Of a stretch of DNA of 64,000 nucleotides, positions 55,776 through 64,000 are shown piece by piece; position 1 is the stretch's first letter; every line of letters starts with the position of its first letter. This DNA is from Eustoma russellianum (Eukaryota; Streptophyta; Magnoliopsida; Gentianales; Gentianaceae). The translations under genes were made by a program, and so were the position numbers. The notes under the pieces are model-generated. The model was not told the DNA's origin. It searched no databases and was given only the letters and a program-made list of their open reading frames with translations. The stretch spans positions 29,118,581-29,182,580 of the forward strand of contig AP025057.1 of the NCBI GenBank assembly GCA_036186865.1. Reading direction: 5' to 3'.

Positions 55776-58215
55776 ATGGCTTCTTCTTCTTTTACTTCGA
55801 AATACATGGAGCCCCCTTCTTCGGTGCATAACTCAATGTGCACCCTGAAAGCCACCGACCTCTCTGAACTATGTCAGCATTATAATGTTGACAGGAGTAC
55901 TTTTGCTCCCATTCTTCCCCTTCCTCATCAAACTGCTAATGACCCCCCAACTGGCTACGAAGCAGTTTATGAGGTGTATTTTAGATCTGGCTTCAATTTA
56001 CCCATTTCGGCTCCCTTACTCCAAATACTATTCTGTTGCAAACTTAGGCTTCTACAAATAACGCCCAACGGACTAAGAGTTATTCTTAGTTATCTGCTCT
56101 ACCTAAGAGCATCTAAGAAGAGCTTCTCACTCGCAGTCTTTAGAGAGATATTTGTGTGTAGGCAGGAGGGTAGTTGGTATTGTTTTGATAGCAAATCTCA
56201 GGATAGTGGGTTTTTTTTGTCATAAACCTTCCCCCCTCTTCCAAAGATTGGAAGGGGAATTTCTTTTTTGTTAAGAGTGTAGGATTACCTGAGGGAATCT
56301 CTTGGAACACTGGTAGTGTAAGTAACAGGAGGCCAAGTGAACAATTTCGCAATGAAGCCTCTCAATTGTTACTTTCGCCTCGGGTCGTAGATTGGAAGAA
56401 AGTTAATAGGCACCTTGTAAAGGCTGCTGACCTGGAACATTTGTGACCGGAATATAATTTTCGACCTCTCATTCCCTCGCTTTGTGGATAATTCGGGGTA
56501 TATGGCAACATTTTTGAAAATCTTTGACTGATTTTGATATTGCGCCTGTGTTTTGACTGTTTTTTTCCTTGAATTTTACAGAAATCATGGTACGTGGGAC
56601 ACTCGAAAAGTTGAAGAACTTGGTCCCCAAGAAGAGAAAACGGTCAGAATGCCAACCTTCTACTTCAGAACAGGCTTCTGCCAGCTCTTCGTCTGAAGTG
56701 CCGACGCATCCAGGTAAAAAAATTTTTCCCTGCACTTATCTTGAATATGTTTGATTTCTATTTAATCATTTAAATCTTTTCCTTTTCAGTCGGAACTTCT
56801 GACAATCCCCTCTCAGCTGAAGCCCAGGTTTCTGCTTCAACCTTGGCTCAACCTGGTGACAGGAGTGGGGAATTGATGACCCTATTACAATTCCTTCATC
56901 TCCTGCTGCTGAAGAGGAGAATGTGCCCCCTCCAGGGTGGGTCTCTGATGAGGTTGTACCTTCCTTCGATCTCTTAGGAGAAGCCCCTAAGGTAAACGCT
57001 TCCGGGGAAGAACCTTCCGAGGTGAAAGCATTGGAAGGAGAGCCCTCTGCGAAGAATACCACGGAGGGGGAACCTTCTACCCGAACGTAACGGGGCAAGA
57101 GGACGATGGAGTTCAGCTATAACAATTCTGCCGAAGATCCTGAATAGCCAGGAAATTAACAGAAATGTCAATAGTTCCCAAGGATTGGCAGACGTATGAC
57201 AGTCTGGACTAGAATACTGCCTTCAACTTATTTGCGAGGAATATGGCCCTGGTATGACTTCCCTCTATCTTTAATTTTTTAACTTGATCATTCATGTTTT
57301 TCTTAACCAGTTTGACTTTTGCAGTATCGGGCCCAAGAATTTAACATTCTTAGACGAGCTGAAGAGCTCAACTCCAGATTCTTCAAGCTCTCTGAGACCA
57401 ATGCCCACCTCAAGAATGCCTATGATGAGTTAGCTGAGGTGGCAAAACCTAATAGCACAAAGTTGACCGGGCTGGAGGCTGAGGTGAACAATCTGAAGTC
57501 TCAAATTGCCACACTTACTGATGACAATTCCAGGCTTCAGATGGTAAAGCAAGACTCAGACTCCAAGCTAGCCTCACTTATGGAAGAAAACTCCAGACTT
57601 CAAGCCGAGAAACAAGATTCTGACGCTAAGCTGGCCGCAGCTGATTCCCAAGTGATTGAGCTGAAGGAAACATTAGCCAGTACTGAGTTAGTTTCTTCCA
57701 AAGCTCAGGCTGAACTGGAGTCCTACCAAAAGGAACTCAGTACTTTTGATCAAGCATTGTCCAACAGCAAGGCTGAGCTGAAACAGCAACTGGAGGCAGA
57801 AAGGAAAAGTAAGGCTGATCTCCTCAAGTAATTCGAACTGCAAGCTGAGGAGATGAAGAAGAACGCCGTTGCTGAGTTCAGAAAATCTGAGCTTTTTACC
57901 GGAAATTTTTTGAAGATTCAAGGCTCAGCAATTGCTGTTGGGCAAACTTGGGTGATTGATGCTTCTTCTGAGGTCTGCCCCAGCCTGGACAAGAACGATC
58001 TTCGAATTGCCGAGCTGTACAACCCTGAGGCTGAGAACCTTCTTGAAAACCAAATTGCTCAGTTCCAAAGTGGGGTTGATCTCGGAGAGGATGAGGAGGT
58101 TGTAAAGTATAATAGGACTTTTCTTGTGAATTGTTATAATTGTAATAGACTTTGTACTTTAATGAAAGTCCATTTTTCCCAACTTTTGCTCTTCAACTTC
58201 TTTCAGTTTCTTTAA
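55776..58215 (+). pseudogene. Antisense gene in element B: PF04195-like N-terminus, coiled-coil C-terminus
   Basis: It is read against the element's own coding strand. Exon 1 (from 55776) has YEAVYEVYFRSGFNLPISAPLLQIL, TPNGLRVILSYLLYL and, after a frameshift in a T-run near 56212, DWKGNFFFV. These are landmarks of the plant 'putative gypsy type transposon' domain (PF04195). Likely introns: to 56581 (acceptor ttttacag), 56714-56789 (gtaaaa...ttttcag) and 57252-57324 (gtatga...ttgcag). The last exon (57325-58215) is a heptad-rich coiled coil (residues YRAQEF to ERKSKADLLK), cut by TAA at 57829, then continuing in frame to LENQIAQFQSGVDLGEDEEVV. Related antisense extra ORFs are known in Tat-lineage elements; their function is unknown. 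Exon 3 also has breaks. Confidence 0.75.
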
Positions 58216-58447
58216 CTGTCTTTATCTTCGACATGTGAAGTTTTATTTGCTTGGTCTCAATAATGAATGCAAATATTTGTCCTCAGCTCTGCAAAGTTTT
58301 ACTTGCTCTTTTTCCGTAGTTCGCACGTGTTTGTCTTCAGCACTGTGAAGTTTCATTTTTATTTGCTTTATGCAAATATTTGTCTTCAACTTGCTCTATG
58401 TTAATAGTTTGCAAGTATTTGTCTTCAGCTTTACCAAAGGAGTACCT

Positions 58448-58501
58448 TTCGTATGCTGGTTCTATTTCGTATGCTGGTTCTCTTTCGTATGTTGGTTCTC
58501 T
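58448..58501 (+). repeat. Triple 18-bp repeat
   Basis: Three copies of tttcgtatgctggttctc in a row lie just downstream of the antisense gene, within a region of degenerate repeats (gcaaatatttgtcttcagct) also present in element A. Confidence 0.75.
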
Positions 58502-58599
58502 GCACAAGTACTAAGCTTCAGCTTTTATCCTTGGCTCTTCGGCTCTGCTGTGCCTTAATGAATTTCAAGATATGGAAGAACCCTTTTAGCTTTGCTGAG

Positions 58600-59510
58600 T
58601 TAGAATATAGGTAAACTTATCTCATTGTTGAGATTTGCTCAACCTCTCAGTCCTTCTGAGGGGAAGATTTATGGGGAACTTATCCCATTGTTGAGACCTG
58701 CTCAACCTCTCAGTCCTGCTGAGCTAAAAGATATAGGGAACTTATCCCATTGTTGAGACCTATTAGATATAGGGAACTTATCCCATTGTTGAGACCTGCT
58801 CAACCTCTCAGTCCTGCTGAGTTAAAAGATATAGGGAACTTATCCCATTGTTGAGACCTGCTCAACCTCTCAAACCTGCTGAGGTAGAATATCAGGAAAC
58901 CTGTCCCATTTTGTTGAGACCTGCTCAACCTCTCAGTCCTGCTGAGTTAAAAGATATAGGGAACTTATCCCATTGTTGAGACCTGCTCAACCTCTCAGTC
59001 TTGCTGAGTTAAAAGATATAGAGAACTTATCCCATTGTTGAGACCTGCTCAACCTTTCAGACCTGCTGAGGTAGAATATCGTGAAACCTGTCCCATTTTG
59101 TTGAGACCTGCTCAACCTCTCAGACCTGCTGAGGTAGAATATCGGGAGACCTGTCCCATTTTGTTGAGACCTGCTCAACCTCTCAGATCTGCTGAGGTAG
59201 AATATTGGGAGACCTGTCTCATTTTGTTGAGACCTGCTCAACCTCTCAGACCTGCTGAGGTAGAATATCGGGAGACCTGTCTCATTTTGTTGAGACCTAC
59301 TCAACCTCTCAGACCTGCTGAGGTAGAATATCGGGAGACCTGTCCCATTTTGTTGAGACCTGCTCAACCTCTCAGACCCGCTGAGGTAGAATATCGGGAA
59401 ACCTGTCCCATTTTGTTGAGACCTGCTCAACCTCTTAGACCTGCTGAGGTAGAATATCAGGAGACCTGTCCCATTTTGTTGAGACCTGCTCAACCTCTCC
59501 TGGCTAAATG
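58600..59510 (-). repeat. 63-bp tandem array in Tat-like element B
   Basis: Units such as ttgagacctgctcaacctct, then cagacctgctgaggtagaat, repeat every 63 bp. In the element's sense direction, type 1 (acaggtctcccgatattcta) comes first and type 2 (gggataagttccctatatct) later, as in element A. Both strands stay open over more than 160 codons, so these frames are not evidence of a protein. Confidence 0.92.
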
Positions 59511-59636
59511 CCAAATAAGAATACTCAGCTGAATATAAGAAATTGATCCTTTGATAGTATAAGGCTGAGCCAAAAGATACCGGATGAGCACAAGAAAAAA
59601 TAAACCCTGATTCGATTGAATCAGGAACTTTCGCCG

Positions 59637-60507
59637 TTACGTCAGCCTCTCATGCTCAGGAACCTGTAGTTCCCTTTCATCAGAACCTGAATCCTCATCA
59701 CTTGACAACCCATGATGAGACCCAGGTTTACAACTCTCGTCCGGAGGAGGTTTACCAAAGTCTATCCTGTTGTGGAGCCTAGACCTTGGATTATAAAAAC
59801 GTTGCAGGTGACCCAACTCGATAATATGCCCGATCTCTTGCCCGAGCTACCTACAATCTTCTGTATCATGCCCAATATCATGATGATAAAGGCAGTACAG
59901 TCGATGGTTTCTTTTGTGGATTAATCCAGCCAGGGGCTGGGGTTCTGTTGCCAGAAATTTTTTCCTCATGTATGAAAGGATATGAGCTTTTAAAGCCAGC
60001 AGAGAGTTCCTTTTTCTTTCCTCGGCCTCCTAACCGAATCTTGATAGAGCACCTTTCCTGCAACGATGCTTTGCCTTTATTGTCAACTTTTCTGCCATGT
60101 TTAAATGGCAAGGAGGCTTTCTGGGTATATTTTAAGCTCTAGTGGCTAGACTTTTGTTCTGGCCGTCTCGCCTCGGCTATAAACTCGGCCTGACGCCTGG
60201 GGTAATAACCAGGCCGAGTGGGAGAATACTCCAGGTGTTCCAGTGGGTGAGAGTTACTGGAATGAGACCCACTGGACCTTGCTGCAGTGGCCTTCCCCTT
60301 CATCTCCCTTACCACAGCTTGGAAAACACCTGGGTTTTGAGCCACATAGCGTATGGCTCGAATATGCTCTTCGTAGGTGAAGGCAATGGTGGGAGTTGAG
60401 GATTCTCCTGGCTCCTTTGAGCACTGTTCAGTATGCTGTTTAGAAGACCTTTGGCTCCTCTTAAATGTCGTAGGTTGCTTGGACCCTTGTCCATCTTTTT
60501 TGTCCAT
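59637..60507 (-). pseudogene. Gag-like protein of Tat-like element B
   Basis: It starts MDKKDGQGSKQP at 60507 and aligns with element A (YEEHIRAIRYVAQNPGVFQAVVREM, EYSPTRPGYYPRRQAEF). A TAG stop at 60139 falls where element A has Gln. It continues with LQERCSIKIRLGGRGKK, then changes frame into a YHHDIGHDTEDC and LGHLQRFYNPRSRLHN stretch ending at 59637. No capsid core domain is seen. It is more damaged than the copy in element A. Confidence 0.75.
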
Positions 60508-60581
60508 CTTTCTCTCAATAGCTTGATAAAGTAATTAGAAAAGATCTGAGTAACTGTTTTCTGGATTAAGGGATTAAGGGG

Positions 60582-60598
60582 CCCTCCTTCTAGCGCCA
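60582..60598 (-). promoter_or_regulatory. Primer-binding site of Tat-like element B
   Basis: TGGCGCTAGAAGGAGGG on the minus strand lies two bases from the right LTR and is identical to that of element A, marking the right LTR as the 5' LTR. Confidence 0.75.
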
Positions 60599-60600
60599 AA

Positions 60601-61429
60601 TGATGAAGCCGAATCTTCACCAAGGGTCTAGACGACCTCAACTTATCTCTGTCAGTTAACTTGAAGAGTTGTTAACTGGGTTGAAAGTTTGTAGCTGGAA
60701 TAGCCTCTAAAATATCATGCACAAGAAAGCACAAGTCAGAGGTCCCGGGGGGTTGGCCCTGGGAAAAACCCTCCGACGCTCAAGTCAGTTTGGGCCATAT
60801 CTCACTGAGATTATAATTTTGAAGGTGAGTTTAGAGTTTTTCACAGTATAAGCCGAGGAGAAAAATGTATTAATTTGCTTTAGGGTGTGAATGTTTGAAT
60901 TCTGGATCCCCTTCTTTGTCTTGATTGGCTTGCTTTTGCAGATCTTTTCCCGCCTTTGGCTTTTGATAGTGGATTATGAATAGGACGTTTGCTTGAGGCA
61001 GTAAGCCTAGGACGCCATAGGTCTGCTAATGTGACTGATAGATCAGTTGATATGACTAATAGGCCTGCTGGAATGACCTTAACGTATTTAGAAAGTATAA
61101 CCAGCTGTAGTCACTATATTTGAATTGGATTTCTGTTGGATGGTCCCACAAGGTAATGTCGTGCTGGGTTCCTTCGCTGAAGTGCACAAGTGAACTCTGC
61201 TGAAGTGCAAGATCAAGTCTTGCCGAAGTACATGACTAGGTCTTGTCCAGCTGAAGTGGCCTGAAGTGCCGCACTGGGACATAATGTCATGATGCCTTGC
61301 TGAGGTGCAGCCGAGGCTGAACAGCCATGTTTCGACGCTGTACTGCTGAACTGCAGTACTTTGAGTGCTGAGCTACTGGAGTTAAACCGTTGACTGTTGA
61401 CTAACAGACGATTTAATTATGGTTTATCA
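60601..61429 (-). repeat. Right LTR of element B (5' LTR by transcription)
   Basis: 829 bp, flanked by the primer site and by the target repeat GACGG at 61430-61434. Confidence 0.92.
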
Positions 61430-61434
61430 GACGG

Positions 61435-62084
61435 ATTTACTTGAACCTGGCCCACTCTTCGTAGCCATCTTTGGTTTCTATGTGAATAGCTAGTGAGGAC
61501 ATGTATAGATTTATATTATATTGACGGGTTGTGTCTGAAATTGTCAGTCGTAGTATGAAATATTTAACTGTTAAAATAGAGGATAGATTCAGAAAGATTT
61601 CACAAAAATATTGTAGCTTGAATAAAAAAATACACAATTACACTACTAAATGGGGAAATATAAAAAGGACTGTTTTGGTAAAACAGCCGAAGAAACAGTA
61701 CCAAGGCAAACCACTTGGGAGTTGGGAAGCTTTGCACTAAACGGACTGAACTGTACCCTTGTCAGATGATTTTTTTCCAGACAGACGGTTCACCTCCTTC
61801 GTACGATTGATGTGAATGATAATTAATACTTAATTGTAACGTCTTTTTTGACACAAGTTATAGAGGCTAAGACTTCTTTGAAGTTATTTGTTGATTAAAA
61901 TCTAATACATCTGATACATTTGTCATGAAAGTATTCATTATATTTTGTAGAAAGTTTCTAATCTATGTTACAAGTTACAATCGGCCTATTAATTCTATTT
62001 TTCTGCACTTCTCTCGATGTTAATCATATAATCCAACTTTGTTATGATGTACGCATTATGACAACAATATTACTACATTGTTTT
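61435..62084. other. Non-coding spacer
   Basis: No gene or clear repeat. Frames at 61437-61740 are short and without motifs. Confidence 0.5.
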
Positions 62085-62304
62085 ATTGTCTCCTCCCTAT
62101 GGTGGGATATGGGAGGATCAGATGTACGCAACTATACACATGTGTTAGAAACACACAGAGGTTGTTTCCTGATGACTCATAATGAAATCGTATTAAGCTG
62201 TATCGATCAATTGCTACTTCACAATATAAGAAGTGTAACTAATTTAGTAAGATATTTTGATTTATTTCATTATATTCCAAAGTCAAGGAAGACTATGTCT
62301 TTGA
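62085..62304 (-). repeat. Second copy of the dispersed SINE-containing unit
   Basis: It aligns with 7044-7265 (for example gatgtacgcaactatacaca, gttgtttcctgatgac, cacaatataagaag, tattccaaagtcaaggaag). The first 100 bases resemble an Au-type SINE in reverse orientation. Confidence 0.55.
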
Positions 62305-62307
62305 CTC

Positions 62308-62353
62308 AAGTTTATGGACTAAACTGACATTAAAAGAAAGTTTCAATGCGAAA
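62308..62353 (+). repeat. 46-bp direct repeat, copy 1
   Basis: The stretch from aagtttatggactaaactga to aatgcgaaa recurs at 63012-63057 with one C/T difference. The two copies bracket 658 bp that contain the foldback element and a SINE remnant. Confidence 0.9.
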
Positions 62354-62367
62354 ACTTATTCTGCTGG

Positions 62368-62548
62368 GTTCAGATCAGCAGAGGCAGAAAGTAAGACAAA
62401 ATATGAGGTATCTAATCACGCGCTGACACGTGTACAAGCAACTCTTTTTTAAAAACACAAAAATTTTAAACTCTTTTTTATACACGTGGCAGTGCGTGAT
62501 TGGAGGCCTCATATTTTACCTCACTTTCTGCCTCTCATGATCTGGACC
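62368..62548. mobile_element. Foldback element / MITE-like inverted repeat
   Basis: The left arm (cagatcagcagaggcagaaa onward) and right arm (reverse complement tccagatcatgagaggcaga onward) are inverted copies over about 80 bases, including cacgtgt and aatatgagg, around a short AT-rich loop near 62445-62465. There is no coding capacity. No sure target repeat was found. Confidence 0.7.
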
Positions 62549-62739
62549 AGATTCTGCTACCCATTCTTGCAGCCTTTGCTTTATTATTTGGAAACCGTAT
62601 GTGCCTACACTTCCGTTGGTTTTGTGGAAACCATCACAAGCGGCCTGCTTTGGACTGTTTTTGGTAAAAGAGTCAAAGCCTTGAAGCAAAAGGTCATTCT
62701 TTGGTCTTGAATGTTTTCACCGCCCAACCTCAAGAAGTA

Positions 62740-62840
62740 TTGTGTAGTATGTAAATCAGGAGTTCAGCAGTCTCTGATGTTGGATGATGACTTACGCAGT
62801 GACCCACACAAAATGTCCCTTGCAAACCAGACATTCGGCT
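62740..62840 (-). repeat. Diverged SINE body, related to 48457-48706
   Basis: tgtaaatcaggagttcagca, then acacaaaatgtcccttgcaa, are similar to tgcaaatcaagagttcaaca and acaaagtgtccactgtaaac at 48511-48589. The tRNA-like head is not recognisable here. Confidence 0.4.
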
Positions 62841-63011
62841 TAGCAGCAGTGAAAAAAGTCAAAGTTTGCTTGGAGTCTTTTACTAAAACAGTCCTTTCTA
62901 TACCAGAAATTTTTTCATTTGGTAGTGTAGTTGTGTATTTTTTTTAAAAAAAAAATAACAGTATATTTGTTTCTTTTTCCTCAAAACATCCAAGTGTATC
63001 TCAGTGTACAA

Positions 63012-63057
63012 AAGTTTATGGACTAAACTGACATTAAAAGAAAGTTTTAATGCGAAA
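63012..63057 (+). repeat. 46-bp direct repeat, copy 2
   Basis: Partner of 62308-62353, lying about 170 bp upstream of the glutaredoxin start codon, so it falls in the gene's promoter region. Confidence 0.9.
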
Positions 63058-63230
63058 TAGGAAAATGCAAATAGTTTTGGACCATCTGCCGCAACTTCAT
63101 ACAAGCACGATTCTCAAGTCTAAGACTCTCGGCTCAAAGCTACTTCACTTGTCCACATTCCACAGTCAGAAAAGGTCATACGATTGGTTCTCTGCGGAAA
63201 AACTTGAAGATCATATCGATCGCGTTGGAA

Positions 63231-63415
63231 ATGGAGAAATCATCTATTACTGTTTTCTTTGTGTTGATTTCAATTATTTCGGTTGCTTCTTTTGTACGTG
63301 CATCGGTATCCGATTCTGATTCAGATTCAGAAGCCGAAGCCGCCGCCGCCGTGGCATTTGTCAAGAAGACTATAGCTTCTCATTCCATTGCTATCTTCTC
63401 CAAATCCTATTGCCC
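63231..63415 (+). CDS. Glutaredoxin, secretory GRXC3/C4-like, exon 1 (partial)
   Basis: The first exon encodes 61 residues plus two bases. Residues about 6-22 (ITVFFVLISIISVASFV) are a signal-type hydrophobic segment. Residues 25-40 are a Ser/Asp then Ala run. VAFVKKTIASHSIAIFSKSYCP leads into the active site, whose first Cys (61) and Pro (62) are here; the second Cys lies in the next exon. Class I plant glutaredoxins reduce protein disulfides with glutathione and can bind iron-sulfur clusters; forms with a signal peptide enter the secretory pathway. The exon ends at a donor GTGAG (63416). The ATG at 63231 is chosen because the frame upstream (from 63204) has no ATG. The paralog cannot be fixed without the other exons. 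Confidence 0.85.
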
Positions 63416-64000
63416 GTGAGATTCTTTTATCCGTCTGTTTGAATATCGAATCAATGATCCGTATACTTAACTGTATCTACTATTTCTCATTTATTATATT
63501 CTTTTAGTAAGCAGGACGGATATGGAGATTGATCTCCTACATTTCTCACGTTTCTAATGAGGCCAAGAGTTCTACTTGGCTTTTGAGAAGATATAATTCT
63601 ATTTTGGATTCAGGCAGATTGCCAGTTTTATCCGCTGAATGGTGGCATTTTGTTATTTATTTGTGGTTGTAATTTGGTCATGTATTGATATTATGTGATT
63701 CTTGTATAGAATGAGGAACTCTTATTTGAAATGTGTTGAAGATTTGCTAATTGTTTGGAGTTAACACAAAATTGGCCTAGTGTATTGGGAAAAGGAAAAA
63801 ATTTGGATCAAGGAACAGTTTTAGCAGTGAAAGAAAAGATTGGAAGTCGAGCCATGTTCAGGGATATCTTGGTGTCCTTAATTTTGTTATTTTTTATCAA
63901 CGTTGGGAAACTAAATTATATTAGCCCCTGATGTTGTAAGAACTTGTTAATATTATTCGGAGTTGAGTGAACTGTGATCTCATGATTAGAGGAAATTGTA
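63416..64000 (+). other. Intron 1 of the glutaredoxin gene (partial)
   Basis: It starts with GTGAGATTC right after the CP codons and remains T-rich to the window end. No stretch encoding the YC(K/R)RAK continuation expected for exon 2 is visible, so exon 2 is outside the window. Confidence 0.65.

Larger units (their letters stand above)
54521..61429 (-). mobile_element. Non-autonomous Tat-like LTR element B (minus strand)
   Basis: LTRs lie at 54521-55345 and 60601-61429. The target repeat GACGG lies at 61430-61434 and, across element A, at 49228-49232. The first four LTR bases also remain at 49233-49236 as part of element A's target repeat. Primer site and purine tract match element A. Inside, in coding order: gag-like frame, 63-bp array, and an antisense (plus-strand) gene with introns. 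No pol domain exists. The LTRs differ by a few percent by eye. Confidence 0.92.

Noticed and set aside
55670..55855. 61-codon minus-strand frame over the antisense gene start
   Set aside because: It is the mirror of the 5' leader and first codons of the plus-strand antisense gene and has no motif.
59035..59532. 165-codon plus-strand frame LLRPAQPLRPAEVEY
   Set aside because: It is one of two opposite frames through a 63-bp tandem array and stays open only because of the repeat length.

Overview
This is plant nuclear DNA, most likely from a eudicot with a repeat-rich genome. It carries plant LTR-retrotransposon lineages (Ty1/copia with SIRE-like and other members, chromovirus-type Ty3/gypsy, Tat-like Ty3/gypsy), plant L1 and RTE LINEs, tRNA-derived SINEs of the Au type and a hAT-like MITE. 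The only recognisable host gene is the first exon of a secretory-type glutaredoxin at the right edge (63231-63415). The species cannot be named from the sequence.

Layout. 1-1185 is the 3' part of a gypsy LTR. 1586-6919 is an old copia element full of stops (TSD CTCTT). 8383-13618 is a younger cousin (TSD AGGAG) that lost most of gag and has one stop in pol. A hAT-like MITE sits at 13864-14172. From 15778 to 40163 there is a set of nested insertions: a minus-strand chromovirus-like gypsy element (TSD GTTTT) sits in an older copia-like LTR. One of its LTRs was hit by an L1 LINE (18144-31350, TSD TGTATGTT), and that LINE was hit by a very young SIRE-like copia element (19682-30741, TSD CTAGC). 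The other gypsy LTR holds a probable solo LTR (38614-40122). Next come a 5'-truncated RTE LINE (about 40430-41047), an Au-type SINE (42609-42796), a long decayed L1 LINE (43108 to about 48400, minus) and a tRNA-derived SINE with a 17-bp TSD (48457-48706).

49237-61429 holds two related non-autonomous Tat-like elements in opposite orientations. The plus-strand copy (49237-54519, TSD GTGAT) inserted four bases inside the terminal edge of the minus-strand copy (54521-61429, TSD GACGG), so their LTRs meet head to head in a near-perfect palindrome. Both carry only a gag-like reading frame, a 63-bp tandem array with two monomer types in the same order, and an antisense transcription unit with a TATA box. 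In the minus-strand element this unit is an intron-containing pseudogene with a PF04195-like N-terminus and a coiled-coil C-terminus. In the plus-strand element the same promoter region faces an unrelated 88-codon frame. Neither element has protease, reverse transcriptase or integrase.

None of the elements looks autonomous as it stands. The youngest by LTR comparison (the SIRE-like copy, roughly nine substitutions seen by eye over about 3 kb) already has a broken gag-pol junction, an altered protease triad and an in-frame deletion across the RT/RNase H boundary. It was probably either mobilised in trans or damaged soon after insertion. The strongest leads for something undescribed are the antisense module of the Tat-like pair, their paired tandem arrays, and a possible non-tRNA priming structure in the two copia elements at the left.
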